Shown here in pieces: positions 51,571 to 60,445 of a stretch of 64,000 nt of DNA (position 1 is its first letter; each line of letters begins with the position of its first letter). The stretch comes from Pelagibius sp028280305 (GTDB taxonomy: Bacteria; Pseudomonadota; Alphaproteobacteria; Kiloniellales; Kiloniellaceae). The translations under genes and the position numbers were made by a program. The notes below the pieces were generated by a model. It was not told the origin of the DNA and ran no database searches. It saw nothing but the letters and a program-made list of their open reading frames with translations. Where the stretch lies: assembly GCF_965233615.1 (NCBI RefSeq), contig NZ_OZ247495.1. One strand, 5' to 3'.

Positions 51571-52788
51571 ATGGAAGAACAGGATCATCGGGTCATCGCC
51601 CGGCGCATGGACCTTTTCCACCAGCAGGAAGAGGGGCCGGGGATGATCTTCTGGCACCCCCGCGGCTTTGCCGTCTATCAACTGATCGAAGCCGAAATCC
51701 GCCGCCACATGCGGGCCGCCGGTTTCGCTGAGCTGCGCACGCCGCAACTGCTTGACCGCGCGCTCTGGGAGGCCAGCGGCCACTGGCAGAAGTTTTCCGA
51801 GGCGATGTTCGTCTTCGAGGACGGCGAGCAGCAGAAGGCGCTGAAGCCCATGAGCTGTCCCGGCCATGTGCAGGTCTTCAAGAGCCGCCTGCGCTCTTTC
51901 CGCGACCTGCCGCTGCGCTACTGCGAGTTCGGCGCCTGTATGCGCAACGAGCCCTCTGGTGCCCTGTTGGGCTTAATGCGCACGCGGGCCTTCGTGCAGG
52001 ACGACGCCCACATCTTCTGCCTGGAAGAGCAGGTGGAGGACCAGGTGGCAAAGTTCTGCCGTCTGCTGAAGGCGATCTACGCCCGCTTCGGCTTCGACGA
52101 CGTCGCCGTCGGCCTTTCCATGCGCCCGGCGGAGCGCGCTGGTGACGACGCGGTCTGGGACCGGGCGGAGGACATGCTGGCGGTTGCCGCGACGGCGGCG
52201 GGTCTGGACTTCAAACTGCAGCCGGGCGAAGGCGCTTTCTACGGCCCCAAGCTGGAGTTCGTGCTGCGCGACAACAAGGGCCGCGCCTGGCAATGCGGCA
52301 CCATCCAGATCGACCTGGTTATGCCGGAGCGGCTGGACGCCGCTTACACGGACAGCGACGGAAAGCAGCGCCGCCCGGTGATGCTGCACCAGGCGGTGCT
52401 GGGCAGCATCGAACGCTTCATGGGCGTGCTGCTGGAACACCACGCCGGCAAGCTGCCCTTCTGGCTGGCGCCGGATCAGGTGCTCGTCGCCTCCATCGGG
52501 CCGGCGCAGGCCGACTACGCCGAGGAAGTGGCTGCCGATCTGAACGCAGAAGGCCTGCGCGCCGTCACGGATGTCCGTCCCGAACGCCTCGCCAAAAAGA
52601 TCGTCGATGCCCGGCAGTTGGGCATTCCGCGTTTTGCTGTTGTCGGTTCAAGCGAGGCTGCAGGGAAGGCTGTTTCGTTGCGCCGCGACGATGGTGAGTC
52701 GGAGGTGTTGCCCGTGGCGAAGCTTGTGGAACTCCTCAGGAGTCATGAGCTTCAGAAGCCCCCGCCCTCCAGGGCGATGACGGTGTAG
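51571..52788 (+). CDS. Short threonyl-tRNA synthetase, catalytic and anticodon domains only
   Basis: Class II synthetase of 405 residues; the usual bacterial enzyme has about 640. It begins at the equivalent of residue 240 of the full-length protein, so the TGS and editing (N2) domains are absent. The catalytic core is intact: zinc ligands Cys96 (KPMSCPGHV), His147 (QDDAHIF) and His273 (VMLHQAVLGS), and motif 2 arginine in MRNEPSG. The anticodon-binding domain (about 300-395) follows, with a Pro-rich tail. AAAGGA lies seven bases before the ATG. It is preceded by a threonine attenuator. Without editing it may release Ser-tRNA-Thr, so it is probably a second, stress-induced enzyme; whether a full-length thrS exists elsewhere is not visible here. 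Its 3' end overlaps the next, convergent gene by 37 bases. Confidence 0.92.
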   Translation: MEEQDHRVIARRMDLFHQQEEGPGMIFWHPRGFAVYQLIEAEIRRHMRAAGFAELRTPQLLDRALWEASGHWQKFSEAMFVFEDGEQQKALKPMSCPGHVQVFKSRLRSFRDLPLRYCEFGACMRNEPSGALLGLMRTRAFVQDDAHIFCLEEQVEDQVAKFCRLLKAIYARFGFDDVAVGLSMRPAERAGDDAVWDRAEDMLAVAATAAGLDFKLQPGEGAFYGPKLEFVLRDNKGRAWQCGTIQIDLVMPERLDAAYTDSDGKQRRPVMLHQAVLGSIERFMGVLLEHHAGKLPFWLAPDQVLVASIGPAQADYAEEVAADLNAEGLRAVTDVRPERLAKKIVDARQLGIPRFAVVGSSEAAGKAVSLRRDDGESEVLPVAKLVELLRSHELQKPPPSRAMTV

Positions 52789-53486
52789 AGGGTGGTGACG
52801 TTGAGGGCGTTGAAGAGGCCGTGGATGATCATCGGCGGCCAGAGGGAGCCGCTGTATTCTCGGGCTGCGGCCAGCACAATCCCCATGATCAGGAAGGCCG
52901 GGATCAGCGGCACGATCTGGTGCAGCAGGGCGAAGCAGAGGCCGCTGATAAGGGCAGCGAAGATGAAACGCATCCAGCGGCGCAGCAGGGGAAACAGCAG
53001 GCCGCGGAACAGGATTTCCTCGATCAGCGGCGCCAGGGCGGCGACGACGAAGAGGGTGGCCAGGAAACCGGTCCAGGTGAATTCCTCAGGGCTCAGCAGA
53101 GCGACCTGCGGGTTTTCGAAGTCCTCGCCGAACAGGGGCTCGAAGAGCAAGCGGGAACCGGCGACCAGCGGCACGCAGAGCAGGCCGGCGGCAAGCGACA
53201 AACGGTACCAGGCGGGGTCCGCCGGGCGGAAGCCGAGATCGGCCCAGGTGATGCCGCGCCGCTTCACGATCAACAGATGCACCAGCAGGACCGGCACCAG
53301 GGACTGCAGCAGCATCAAAGGCAGCAGGCCGTTTAACGACAGCTCGGGACCGAAGAGCGCGGCGAGCCGGTCGATCTGGCTGGCGAGCACAACCGCCACG
53401 ACCATGAAGATCACCAGCAGCAAGATCACGTCCCAGAGGGTGACAGCCGGTAGCGACCGTTCGTTGGCGCGGGGTGGAAAGAGCAC
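52752..53486 (-). CDS. CPBP-family (CAAX-like) intramembrane metalloprotease
   Basis: Predicted inner-membrane protein of 244 residues with about seven hydrophobic helices. The family motifs are present: EEILFRGLLFP near residue 158, FALLHQIVPLIPAF near 187 and IIHGLFNALN near 222, supplying the glutamates and histidines of the active site. Bacterial members act in peptide maturation, immunity or signalling, or are uncharacterised. Its 3' end overlaps the short threonyl-tRNA synthetase gene by 37 bases on the opposite strand, and its start abuts the pncC stop. Confidence 0.85.
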   Translation of the reverse strand: MLFPPRANERSLPAVTLWDVILLLVIFMVVAVVLASQIDRLAALFGPELSLNGLLPLMLLQSLVPVLLVHLLIVKRRGITWADLGFRPADPAWYRLSLAAGLLCVPLVAGSRLLFEPLFGEDFENPQVALLSPEEFTWTGFLATLFVVAALAPLIEEILFRGLLFPLLRRWMRFIFAALISGLCFALLHQIVPLIPAFLIMGIVLAAAREYSGSLWPPMIIHGLFNALNVTTLYTVIALEGGGF

Positions 53487-53978
53487 CTAGCCCGCTGCCT
53501 CGCGTAGCAACCGCAGCGCCTCGACGACGGTGGCGATCCGCACGGCCTCGCGGTCCCCAGGGAAGACGAAACGATCTGCCCGGACCGGACCGCCGCGCCG
53601 GGCGATGCCGAGGTAGACGAGGCCGACGGGTTTGTTCGGCGTCGCGCCACCGGGCCCGGCGATACCGGTGGCGGAGACGGCGAGATCGGCGTGAGACCGG
53701 TCGAGTGTGCCCCGGGCCATGGCCTCGGCCACCTCGGCGCTGACGGCGCCGTGGGTTTCGATCATGTCGGCGGGCACGCCCAGCATCTCGTTCTTTGCCG
53801 CGTTGGAATAGGTGACGAAGCCGCGCTCCACCACGTCGGAGGACCCGGCGATTTCGGTCAGGCAACCGGCGATCAGACCGCCGGTGCAGGATTCTGCTGT
53901 GGCGATCTGCAGGCCCTTATCGCGGCAAAGCGCCAGCAGTGCCTCGGCGTTTTCCAACAACGTAACGTCGAAGGTCAT
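53487..53978 (-). CDS. pncC: CinA C-terminal domain protein, nicotinamide-nucleotide amidohydrolase
   Basis: Protein of 163 residues equal to the C-terminal domain of CinA. It hydrolyses nicotinamide mononucleotide to nicotinate mononucleotide in NAD salvage. The active-site region is TAESCTGGLIAGCLTEIAGSS near residue 27, followed by VTYSNAAKNEMLGV near 55 and SATGIAGPGGATPNKPVGLVY near 103. It overlaps pgpA by 4 bases and is the third gene of the ispDF-pgpA-pncC run. Confidence 0.93.
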   Translation of the reverse strand: MTFDVTLLENAEALLALCRDKGLQIATAESCTGGLIAGCLTEIAGSSDVVERGFVTYSNAAKNEMLGVPADMIETHGAVSAEVAEAMARGTLDRSHADLAVSATGIAGPGGATPNKPVGLVYLGIARRGGPVRADRFVFPGDREAVRIATVVEALRLLREAAG

Positions 53979-54451
53979 GCCTGGCTCCAGAGCCAAAGAG
54001 CGCCGTAGGTGGCCGCGGCGGCATAGAGGCCAGCGAAAATGTCGTCCAGCATGATGCCCGGCGCGCCGCTGAGCGAACGGTCCGCCCAACTGGCCGGCCA
54101 GGGCTTCAGGATGTCGAAGAGACGGAAGAACACAAAGGCGAGGACGACGCCGAGAGGGTCGAGCGCCGTCGGCAGCAGCGCCAGCCACTGCCCGGCAACC
54201 TCGTCGACTACGATCTCACCCGGGTCCTTGCGGTCGAGCCCGCGCTGATAAACCGCCGAGGCCCAGAGCCCGAGAGCGAAGACCAGAGCTGCGGCCAGAG
54301 CCAGGGCGATGGGACCGCCGAGCCAGAGAATGACCAGACCGAAGGGCAGGGCGGCCAGCGAGCCCCAGGTCCCCGGCGCCCCCGGCAGCAGCCCGCTGCC
54401 GAACCAGGTGGCGAGCAGCGAAGACGGCAGCCAGGGCGAGGGGCCGGCCAT
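53975..54451 (-). CDS. pgpA: Phosphatidylglycerophosphatase A
   Basis: Inner-membrane phosphatase of 158 residues that makes phosphatidylglycerol from its phosphate. Motifs are GSGLLPGAPGTWGSLAALP near residue 18, the acidic site IVVDEVAGQWLAL near 80 and RLFDILKPWPASWAD near 113, with several hydrophobic helices. It follows ispDF by 3 bases and overlaps pncC by 4, so the three are cotranscribed. Confidence 0.94.
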   Translation of the reverse strand: MAGPSPWLPSSLLATWFGSGLLPGAPGTWGSLAALPFGLVILWLGGPIALALAAALVFALGLWASAVYQRGLDRKDPGEIVVDEVAGQWLALLPTALDPLGVVLAFVFFRLFDILKPWPASWADRSLSGAPGIMLDDIFAGLYAAAATYGALWLWSQA

Positions 54452-54454
54452 AGG

Positions 54455-55618
54455 CTATCTTCCAAGAGGGAGTGAAAGGGTGGCCATGGCCTGGGCGGCC
54501 ATGCCTTCGCCGCGCCCGAGATATCCCAGCTTCTCGGTGGTGGTGGCCTTCACGCTGATGCGGTCTTCGGAGAGCTGCAGCAATTCGGCAAGCCGCGCCA
54601 CCATGGCATCCCGGTGCGGGCCGATCTTGGGCCGCTCGCAGATCAGCGTGACGTCGACGTGATTGATACGGCCGCCACGCGCGCTCACCATGTCGCGGGC
54701 ATGGGTGATGAAGACGGCGGAGTCCGTTCCCTTCCACTGCGGATCGCTGGGCGGAAAATGGCTGCCGATATCGCCGGCCCCCAGGGCGCCCAGGATGGCA
54801 TCGGTCAGGGCATGCAGGCCGACGTCGGCATCGGAGTGGCCGACCAGCGCGGCATCGTGATCGATGCGCAGACCGCAGAGGGTCACGTGATCGCCGGGGC
54901 CGAAGGCGTGGACGTCGAAGCCCTGGCCGACCCGGGTCTCGAAAGCGATGGCGCCGCGCAGCCAGCGTTCGGCACCGTCCAGATCTTCCTGGGTGGTCAC
55001 CTTCATGTTTTCCTGGCCGCCTTCCACCAGCGCCACCGGCAGGCCCGCCAGTTCCGCCACCGCCGCGTCATCGGTCAGGTTCTTGTGGGCAGCGGCACGG
55101 TGCGCTTCGGCGATCTCCGTATAGCGAAACCCCTGAGGGGTTTGGGCCCGCCAGAGACCGTTGCGGTCCTGGGTCCCGGCGACGCAGCCGTCCTGGGCTC
55201 GCTTCAGGGTGTCAACGACGGGTTGGGCGGCAATCGCCCCCGGGCTGCGCTGCAGGGCATCGAGCACACGGCCGATGGCAATCTGGCTGACAAAAGGCCT
55301 GGCGCCGTCGTGGATGAGTACGAGGTCAGGCGGGTCCGCCGCCAGGCTTTCCAGGCCGAGGCGCACCGAGGCCTGGCGGCTGTCGCCCCCGGCGACCGGT
55401 TGTTCCAGGCTCAGCCCCTCGGCCGCCCGGTCGTAGAGATCGCGGTCGTCGGGATGGATGACGACCCCGACCCGGTTGATCTGCGGGTGGGCCAGGAAGG
55501 TCAGCAGACTGTGGCGCAGGACCGGAACGCCACCGAGTTCCGCGTATTGTTTGGGAAGCTTGCTGCCGAAGCGCTGGCCTCTGCCGGCGGCGACGATCAG
55601 CGCTGCTGCGGTTGTCAC
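54455..55618 (-). CDS. ispDF: Bifunctional IspD/IspF isoprenoid enzyme
   Basis: Fusion of 387 residues catalysing two non-consecutive steps of the methylerythritol phosphate pathway. Residues 1-225 are the cytidylyltransferase IspD (AALIVAAGRGQRFGSKLPKQY; HDGARPFVS near 105). Residues about 230-387 are the cyclodiphosphate synthase IspF with metal ligands in GQGFDVHAFG and VGHSDADVGLHALTDAILGA and the segment VKATTTEKLGYLGRGEG. The fusion is common in alphaproteobacteria. The start is GTG at 55618. It heads the ispDF-pgpA-pncC run and diverges from the ypjD-like gene. Confidence 0.96.
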   Translation of the reverse strand: MTTAAALIVAAGRGQRFGSKLPKQYAELGGVPVLRHSLLTFLAHPQINRVGVVIHPDDRDLYDRAAEGLSLEQPVAGGDSRQASVRLGLESLAADPPDLVLIHDGARPFVSQIAIGRVLDALQRSPGAIAAQPVVDTLKRAQDGCVAGTQDRNGLWRAQTPQGFRYTEIAEAHRAAAHKNLTDDAAVAELAGLPVALVEGGQENMKVTTQEDLDGAERWLRGAIAFETRVGQGFDVHAFGPGDHVTLCGLRIDHDAALVGHSDADVGLHALTDAILGALGAGDIGSHFPPSDPQWKGTDSAVFITHARDMVSARGGRINHVDVTLICERPKIGPHRDAMVARLAELLQLSEDRISVKATTTEKLGYLGRGEGMAAQAMATLSLPLGR

Positions 55619-55756
55619 GTGGTAGGCTCTCTGCGATACGCGTCCCGGTCAAAGGACTCCGAATTCCGATTGCGGCGAGACTAGTGCCTGGACGGGGCTC
55701 TTGGAAACACTTTCATGGCGCTGGTGGCTTGGCCGCGAGGTGATATATAGAGGGAT

Positions 55757-56554
55757 ATGAGCACCTTGGCACTCTCCCTCTCCGCGCTGGTTTCCCTTGT
55801 GCCGGCGACCCTGCTGCCCTTCGCCCGGCGGATGGCGAAGGCCGACCTTCTGTTCTGGCTGTTGCTCGCCGCGGCCATCGCCGGGCCGTTGGGCTATAGC
55901 CTGACAGCCTTGACGGGGCATTGGGAAAGCAGCCTGCCGGCCGCTTTATGGCTGGCAGTGGCCGTTTCCCTGGCGCTTTTCGCCCTGGTAGTGGTCTTGG
56001 CTCCTTCGGCGGCGCGCTTGGCGCCGCTGCTGCTGCCCTATGCCTTCCTGTTGGGTGCCCTAGGCACCGGATTGTCGCCGCTCAGCGCCGAACTGGGGCT
56101 CAGCACGCCGCTGGACGCCTGGCTGGCCGTTCATATCGCCGTGTCGGTTGCGACCTACGCGCTCTGCACCCTTGCGGCGGTGGCCGCTGCCGCCGCTTTC
56201 ATACAAGAAGGGGCCCTGAAGCGCCGCAAACCCAGCGGTTTCACCCGCATGCTGCCCTCTGTCAGCGATGCGGAGTGGCTGGTGCTGAGGCTTCTGGCCG
56301 CAGCAGAGGTGGTGCTGGGGTTGGGGATCGCAACGGGCATCGCCAAGCTCTACGTCTCATCCGGTACGGTTCTGGCCGTTGATCACAAGACCCTGCTCTC
56401 GGTTCTGGCCTTCATCGTCATTGCGGCTCTGCTGTTTCTGCACCATCGCAGCGGCCTGCGCGGGCGACGGGCGGCGCGGCTGGTGCTCATCGCCTACCTG
56501 CTGATCACACTCGCCTATCCCGGCGTGAAGTTTGTGACGGACTATCTGCTCTGA
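55757..56554 (+). CDS. Cytochrome c assembly-like (YpjD/HemX) inner-membrane protein
   Basis: Protein of 265 residues with about eight hydrophobic helices. The conserved histidines of the CcsA-like family are visible in LAVHIAVSVATYAL near residue 128, DHKTLLSVLAF near 210 and LFLHHRSGLRGRRAARLVL near 231. Members called YpjD or HemX have been linked to heme protein assembly, but the exact role is unsettled. It is a single gene between ispDF (divergent) and dusB, followed by a palindromic element. Confidence 0.82.
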   Translation: MSTLALSLSALVSLVPATLLPFARRMAKADLLFWLLLAAAIAGPLGYSLTALTGHWESSLPAALWLAVAVSLALFALVVVLAPSAARLAPLLLPYAFLLGALGTGLSPLSAELGLSTPLDAWLAVHIAVSVATYALCTLAAVAAAAAFIQEGALKRRKPSGFTRMLPSVSDAEWLVLRLLAAAEVVLGLGIATGIAKLYVSSGTVLAVDHKTLLSVLAFIVIAALLFLHHRSGLRGRRAARLVLIAYLLITLAYPGVKFVTDYLL

Positions 56555-56564
56555 CCGCTGGATG

Positions 56565-56625
56565 TAGAGCGGGTAATGCTTTGTCGAAACCAGTAAGTGG
56601 TTCTGACAAAACGTTACCCGTTCTA
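56565..56625. repeat. Imperfect intergenic palindrome
   Basis: TAGAGCGGGTAA on the left faces TTACCCGTTCTA on the right; the inner part (TTTGTCGAAACCA against TGGTTCTGACAAAA) also pairs with a few mismatches, around a GTAAG loop. It follows the ypjD-like stop codon by 10 bases. The AGAGC head and position behind a gene recall the palindrome at 28722-28783. The remaining ~220 bases to dusB hold a short hairpin TGCCCG-TTTTG-CGGGCA near 56682 and no recognisable gene. Confidence 0.6.
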
Positions 56626-56847
56626 GAGAAACTCTTGATTTAGTGTCCTTTTCGGCGCTCCTCACGCCGAATTGCCCGTTTTGCGGGCAGTCATTATCAG
56701 AATCCGCCCAAAACCGGCTATTCGGCGTGACAGCGCCCAATAATTGTGCATCATTCCCTGCGCCCGGGCGGCACCGGCTTTTTTTGAGGTGCCACTGGGA
56801 ATTGGTTTGCGCCGGCCCGGCGGGCCGGTTCGGGGAGTAGCCGCAAC

Positions 56848-57846
56848 ATGGCTTTTGCCATTGGAAATCTGCAGATCGAGGATCCCGTAATTCTCGCCCC
56901 CATGTCGGGGGTTACGGATCAGGTTTTTCGCGGTCTGGTGAAACGCTTCGGCGCCGGTCTCGTGGTGTCGGAGATGATTGCCAGTCAGGCGATGATCCGC
57001 CAGATGCAGGAATCGGTGAAAGAGTCCCGCAAGATGTCCGGCTCCTGTGCCGAGGAATTTCCGCTTTCCGTTCAGCTTGCCGGCAGCGACCCCGAAGTCA
57101 TGGCCGAGGCGGCGAAACTGAACGCCGACCGCGGGGCCGCCATCATCGATATCAATTTCGGTTGCCCGGCCAAAAAGGTGACCAACAAGGCCTGCGGCTC
57201 GGCGATCATGCAGGACGAGCGCCTTTCCGGCGCGATCATGGCGGCGGTGGTGAAGGCGGTCGACCTGCCGGTGACGGTGAAAATGCGCACCGGCTGGAAC
57301 CTGGAAAACCGCAACGCCCCGATCATTGCCAGGATTGCCGAGGACTGCGGTGTAAAGATGCTCACGGTCCACGGCCGCACCCGCTGTCAGAAGTATTCCG
57401 GGGAGGCGGACTGGGATTTCGTCGGCGAAGTCAAAGACGCGGTCGGCCTTCCGGTTGTCGTGAACGGCGACATCACCGGCGTGCGGGACGCGGCGGAAGC
57501 GCTTGCGCGTTCCGGGGCCGACGGCGTGATGGTCGGCCGTGGCGCCTATGGACGCCCCTGGTTTCCGCGGCAGGTGATCGACTACTTGCGTGACGGAACC
57601 CTGCCGGCCGATCCGCCGCTCGCCCAACGTATCGCGGTAATGCTGGAGCACTACGAAGGTCTTTTGACGCTTTATGGCGCGCGCACCGGGGTGCGCATCG
57701 CACGCAAGCACCTCGGCTGGTACTCGAAAGGGCTGGAGGGTGCTGCCGAGTTCCGCGCCGCCGTCAATCGCGAGGATGAGCCGGAGCGGGTCAAAGACCT
57801 GATCCACAAGCTCTTCGAGCCTGCTCTCTTGCCGAGGGCGGCGTGA
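56848..57846 (+). CDS. dusB: tRNA-dihydrouridine synthase, DusB (NifR3) type
   Basis: FMN enzyme of 332 residues that reduces uridines in tRNA. It begins FAIGNLQIEDPVILAPMSGVTD; the catalytic cysteine is in KVTNKACGSAIM near residue 116, and RTGWN, TVHGRTRCQKYSGEADW and VNGDI are the FMN and tRNA contact segments. It was historically called NifR3 because it heads the ntr operon in photosynthetic alphaproteobacteria, as here; it overlaps ntrB by 4 bases. Confidence 0.95.
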   Translation: MAFAIGNLQIEDPVILAPMSGVTDQVFRGLVKRFGAGLVVSEMIASQAMIRQMQESVKESRKMSGSCAEEFPLSVQLAGSDPEVMAEAAKLNADRGAAIIDINFGCPAKKVTNKACGSAIMQDERLSGAIMAAVVKAVDLPVTVKMRTGWNLENRNAPIIARIAEDCGVKMLTVHGRTRCQKYSGEADWDFVGEVKDAVGLPVVVNGDITGVRDAAEALARSGADGVMVGRGAYGRPWFPRQVIDYLRDGTLPADPPLAQRIAVMLEHYEGLLTLYGARTGVRIARKHLGWYSKGLEGAAEFRAAVNREDEPERVKDLIHKLFEPALLPRAA

Positions 57847-58997
57847 TGGCGCGGGCATCGGAAGTCCTTGCGACCGGAAACCTGAATGACGGATTGCCGG
57901 ACTCTGCGGCGGTCCTGACAGCGCTTTCCGTCCCGCTTTTTGTTGTCGATGCCGAGGGGCATATCAGTTTTGTGAATCAGGCGACCGAGCAGTTCTTTGC
58001 CTCGTCGCGCAACAGTCTGGTCGGCCGCCCGCTGCTCAGCCTGTTGTCTGAAGACAGCCCTGTCGTTGGCTTGGTTCAGCAGGTGCGCGATGGCGGCCAC
58101 TCCGTCTCGGAAAGCGGTGTGACCCTCTCAAGTCCCAAAATCGGTTCTCACTTCGTCTCCATCGACGCGGCGGTCATGACGGACCTGCCCGGCAGTGTCG
58201 TCGTGTCGATCCACGAACGTTCCATCGCCCGCAAGATCGATCACCAACTGGTTCATCGCAATGCTGCGCGGTCAGTGACGGCCATGGCGGCAATGCTGGC
58301 GCATGAGGTGAAGAACCCCTTGTCGGGAATTCGCGGTGCGGCGCAACTGCTGGAACAGAATGCAGACCCGGAAGATCATCAGTTGACCCGCCTGATCTGT
58401 GAGGAAGCGGACCGGATCGTGGCCCTGGTAGATCGCATGGAGATGTTCTCCGACCAGCGCCCCCTGGCGCGCGAGGCGGTGAACATTCACGTGGTTCTGG
58501 AACACGTCCGCCGCCTGGCGGAGAGCGGTTTTGCCCGCCATCTGCGCTTCGTTGAGACTTACGATCCCTCGCTACCGCCGGTCTACGGCAACCGTGATCT
58601 CCTGATCCAGGCCATTTTGAACCTGGTGAAGAATGCAGCGGAGGCGGCTCCTCAGGACGGCGGAGAGATCACGCTTTCAACCCGCTATCAGCAGGGCGTG
58701 CGCCTGGCGATACCCGGCAGCGGTGCCCGCATCGACCTGCCGCTGACGCTGATCGTACAGGACAACGGCCCCGGCATTCCTGAAGATCTGCAACCCCATC
58801 TCTTCGATCCCTTCGTGACCACCAAATCCGGCGGCAGCGGTCTGGGCCTGGCTTTGGTTGCCAAGATCATCGGGGATCACGGGGGGGTGGTCGAATTCGA
58901 CAGTAAGCCGCGGCGCACGGCGTTCCGGGTGATGCTGCCGATGGCTCCTTCAAACGGTGAGATCGGCGCCGACGCCTCGGAGGACAAAAGCGCATGA
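57843..58997 (+). CDS. ntrB: Nitrogen regulation sensor histidine kinase NtrB
   Basis: Soluble kinase/phosphatase of 384 residues that phosphorylates NtrC when nitrogen is short, under PII control. Residues about 20-125 are a PAS domain, the phosphoacceptor His154 lies in MLAHEVKNPLSGIRGAAQLL, and the ATPase domain has QDNGPGIP near 305 and SGGSGLGLALVAKI near 325. The GTG start overlaps dusB; an ATG at 57846 follows at once. It overlaps ntrC by 4 bases. Confidence 0.95.
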   Translation: MMARASEVLATGNLNDGLPDSAAVLTALSVPLFVVDAEGHISFVNQATEQFFASSRNSLVGRPLLSLLSEDSPVVGLVQQVRDGGHSVSESGVTLSSPKIGSHFVSIDAAVMTDLPGSVVVSIHERSIARKIDHQLVHRNAARSVTAMAAMLAHEVKNPLSGIRGAAQLLEQNADPEDHQLTRLICEEADRIVALVDRMEMFSDQRPLAREAVNIHVVLEHVRRLAESGFARHLRFVETYDPSLPPVYGNRDLLIQAILNLVKNAAEAAPQDGGEITLSTRYQQGVRLAIPGSGARIDLPLTLIVQDNGPGIPEDLQPHLFDPFVTTKSGGSGLGLALVAKIIGDHGGVVEFDSKPRRTAFRVMLPMAPSNGEIGADASEDKSA

Positions 58998-60442
58998 CGG
59001 CTGCCACGATCCTCGTCGCCGATGACGACAAGGCCATTCGCACGGTGCTGACACAGGCGCTTGGGCGGCAGGGGCATGTAGTGCGGACGACAGGCAATGC
59101 ATCGACACTCTGGCAGTGGGTTCATGCCGGCGAGGGTGATCTGGTGATCACCGACGTGGTGATGCCGGACGAGAACGGCCTCGATCTTATTCCCCGCATC
59201 AAGAAGCTGCGGCCCAGCCTGCGCATTCTGGTGATGTCGGCTCAGAACACCCTGCTGACCGCGGTCAAGGCGACGGAGCGCGGCGCGTTCGAGTATCTGC
59301 CCAAGCCCTTTGACCTGCGTGAGCTGGTGGCCGTGGTGAACCGCGCGCTTTCGGAGCCGGCCACGGGCGAGGGCAATCTGGCACAGCCGGGCGACGAGGA
59401 AGACGAGCAACTGCCGCTGATCGGCCGCTCTCAGGCAATGCAGGAAATCTACCGGGTTCTTGCGCGTCTGATGCCGACCGATCTGACGGTGATGATCTAT
59501 GGCGAGTCGGGAACCGGCAAGGAACTGGCTGCCCGCGCCCTCCACGACTACGGGAAGCGCCGGCGTGGCAGCTTTGTTGCGGTGAATATGGCCGCCATCC
59601 CGCGGGAGTTGATCGAAAGCGAACTCTTCGGCCACGAAAAAGGCGCCTTCACCGGCGCGACCACCCGCTCCTCGGGGCGCTTTGAACAGGCGGCGGGCGG
59701 CACGCTTTTCCTTGATGAAATCGGTGATATGCCGCTGGAAGCCCAGACCCGCCTGCTGCGGGTTCTTCAGGAAGGCGAATACACGACGGTGGGCGGACGC
59801 ACGCCGATCCGCGCTGAGGTGCGGATTATCGCAGCGACCCATCGGGATCTTCGCCAGATGGTGCGCCAGGGACTGTTCCGCGAGGACCTTTTCTACCGTC
59901 TCAGTGTCGTTCCGATCCGCCTGCCGCCTTTGCGGGAACGCAGCGAGGACATTCCCGAACTCGTCCGCCATTTCTTTGCCGAGGCGCAAAGCGAAGGGCT
60001 GACGGCAAAGTCACTGGACGGCGAGGCGATGGAGGCGCTACGGGCTTATTCCTGGCCCGGCAATGTCCGGGAACTGGAGAACCTGGTTCGGCGTCTGACC
60101 GTGCTCTACAGTCAAGAGACGATCGGCCTCGATGTTATCGCCGGGGAATTGAGTGACGGCGACGCTGCCGAGCCGGGGGAAGTGGCGGCGCCGGCGGAGT
60201 CGCTCGGCAGTGCGGTGGAACATCACCTGCGTTCCTATTTCGCCGCCCATGACGGCAACCTGCCCGCGCCGGGGCTCTATGACCGTGTTCTGCGGGAAAT
60301 AGAGCGGCCCTTGATCGAACTTTCGCTTTCCGCCACAAGGGGTAATCAGATCCGGGCGGCAAAGCTGCTGGGGCTCAACCGAAATACTTTGCGAAAAAAG
60401 ATACGGGACCTGGACATTCAGGTGGTTCGCGGCCTTAAATAG
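58994..60442 (+). CDS. ntrC: Nitrogen regulator NtrC, sigma-54 activator
   Basis: Enhancer-binding protein of 482 residues. The receiver domain has its phosphate acceptor Asp54 in VITDVVMPDENG. The AAA+ domain has Walker A YGESGTGKE near residue 173, the sigma-54 contact loop in HEKGAFTGATTR near 216 and Walker B GGTLFLDEIGDMP near 236. The C-terminal Fis-type helix-turn-helix ends with AAKLLGLNRNTLRKKI. All hallmarks of a working sigma-54 activator are present. It lies between ntrB and ntrY. Confidence 0.97.
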   Translation: MTAATILVADDDKAIRTVLTQALGRQGHVVRTTGNASTLWQWVHAGEGDLVITDVVMPDENGLDLIPRIKKLRPSLRILVMSAQNTLLTAVKATERGAFEYLPKPFDLRELVAVVNRALSEPATGEGNLAQPGDEEDEQLPLIGRSQAMQEIYRVLARLMPTDLTVMIYGESGTGKELAARALHDYGKRRRGSFVAVNMAAIPRELIESELFGHEKGAFTGATTRSSGRFEQAAGGTLFLDEIGDMPLEAQTRLLRVLQEGEYTTVGGRTPIRAEVRIIAATHRDLRQMVRQGLFREDLFYRLSVVPIRLPPLRERSEDIPELVRHFFAEAQSEGLTAKSLDGEAMEALRAYSWPGNVRELENLVRRLTVLYSQETIGLDVIAGELSDGDAAEPGEVAAPAESLGSAVEHHLRSYFAAHDGNLPAPGLYDRVLREIERPLIELSLSATRGNQIRAAKLLGLNRNTLRKKIRDLDIQVVRGLK

Positions 60443-60445
60443 CCT

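Noticed and set aside
56682..56700. Short hairpin TGCCCG-TTTTG-CGGGCA upstream of dusB as a terminator
   Set aside because: No T tract follows on either strand and no gene ends close by; left as an unexplained hairpin.
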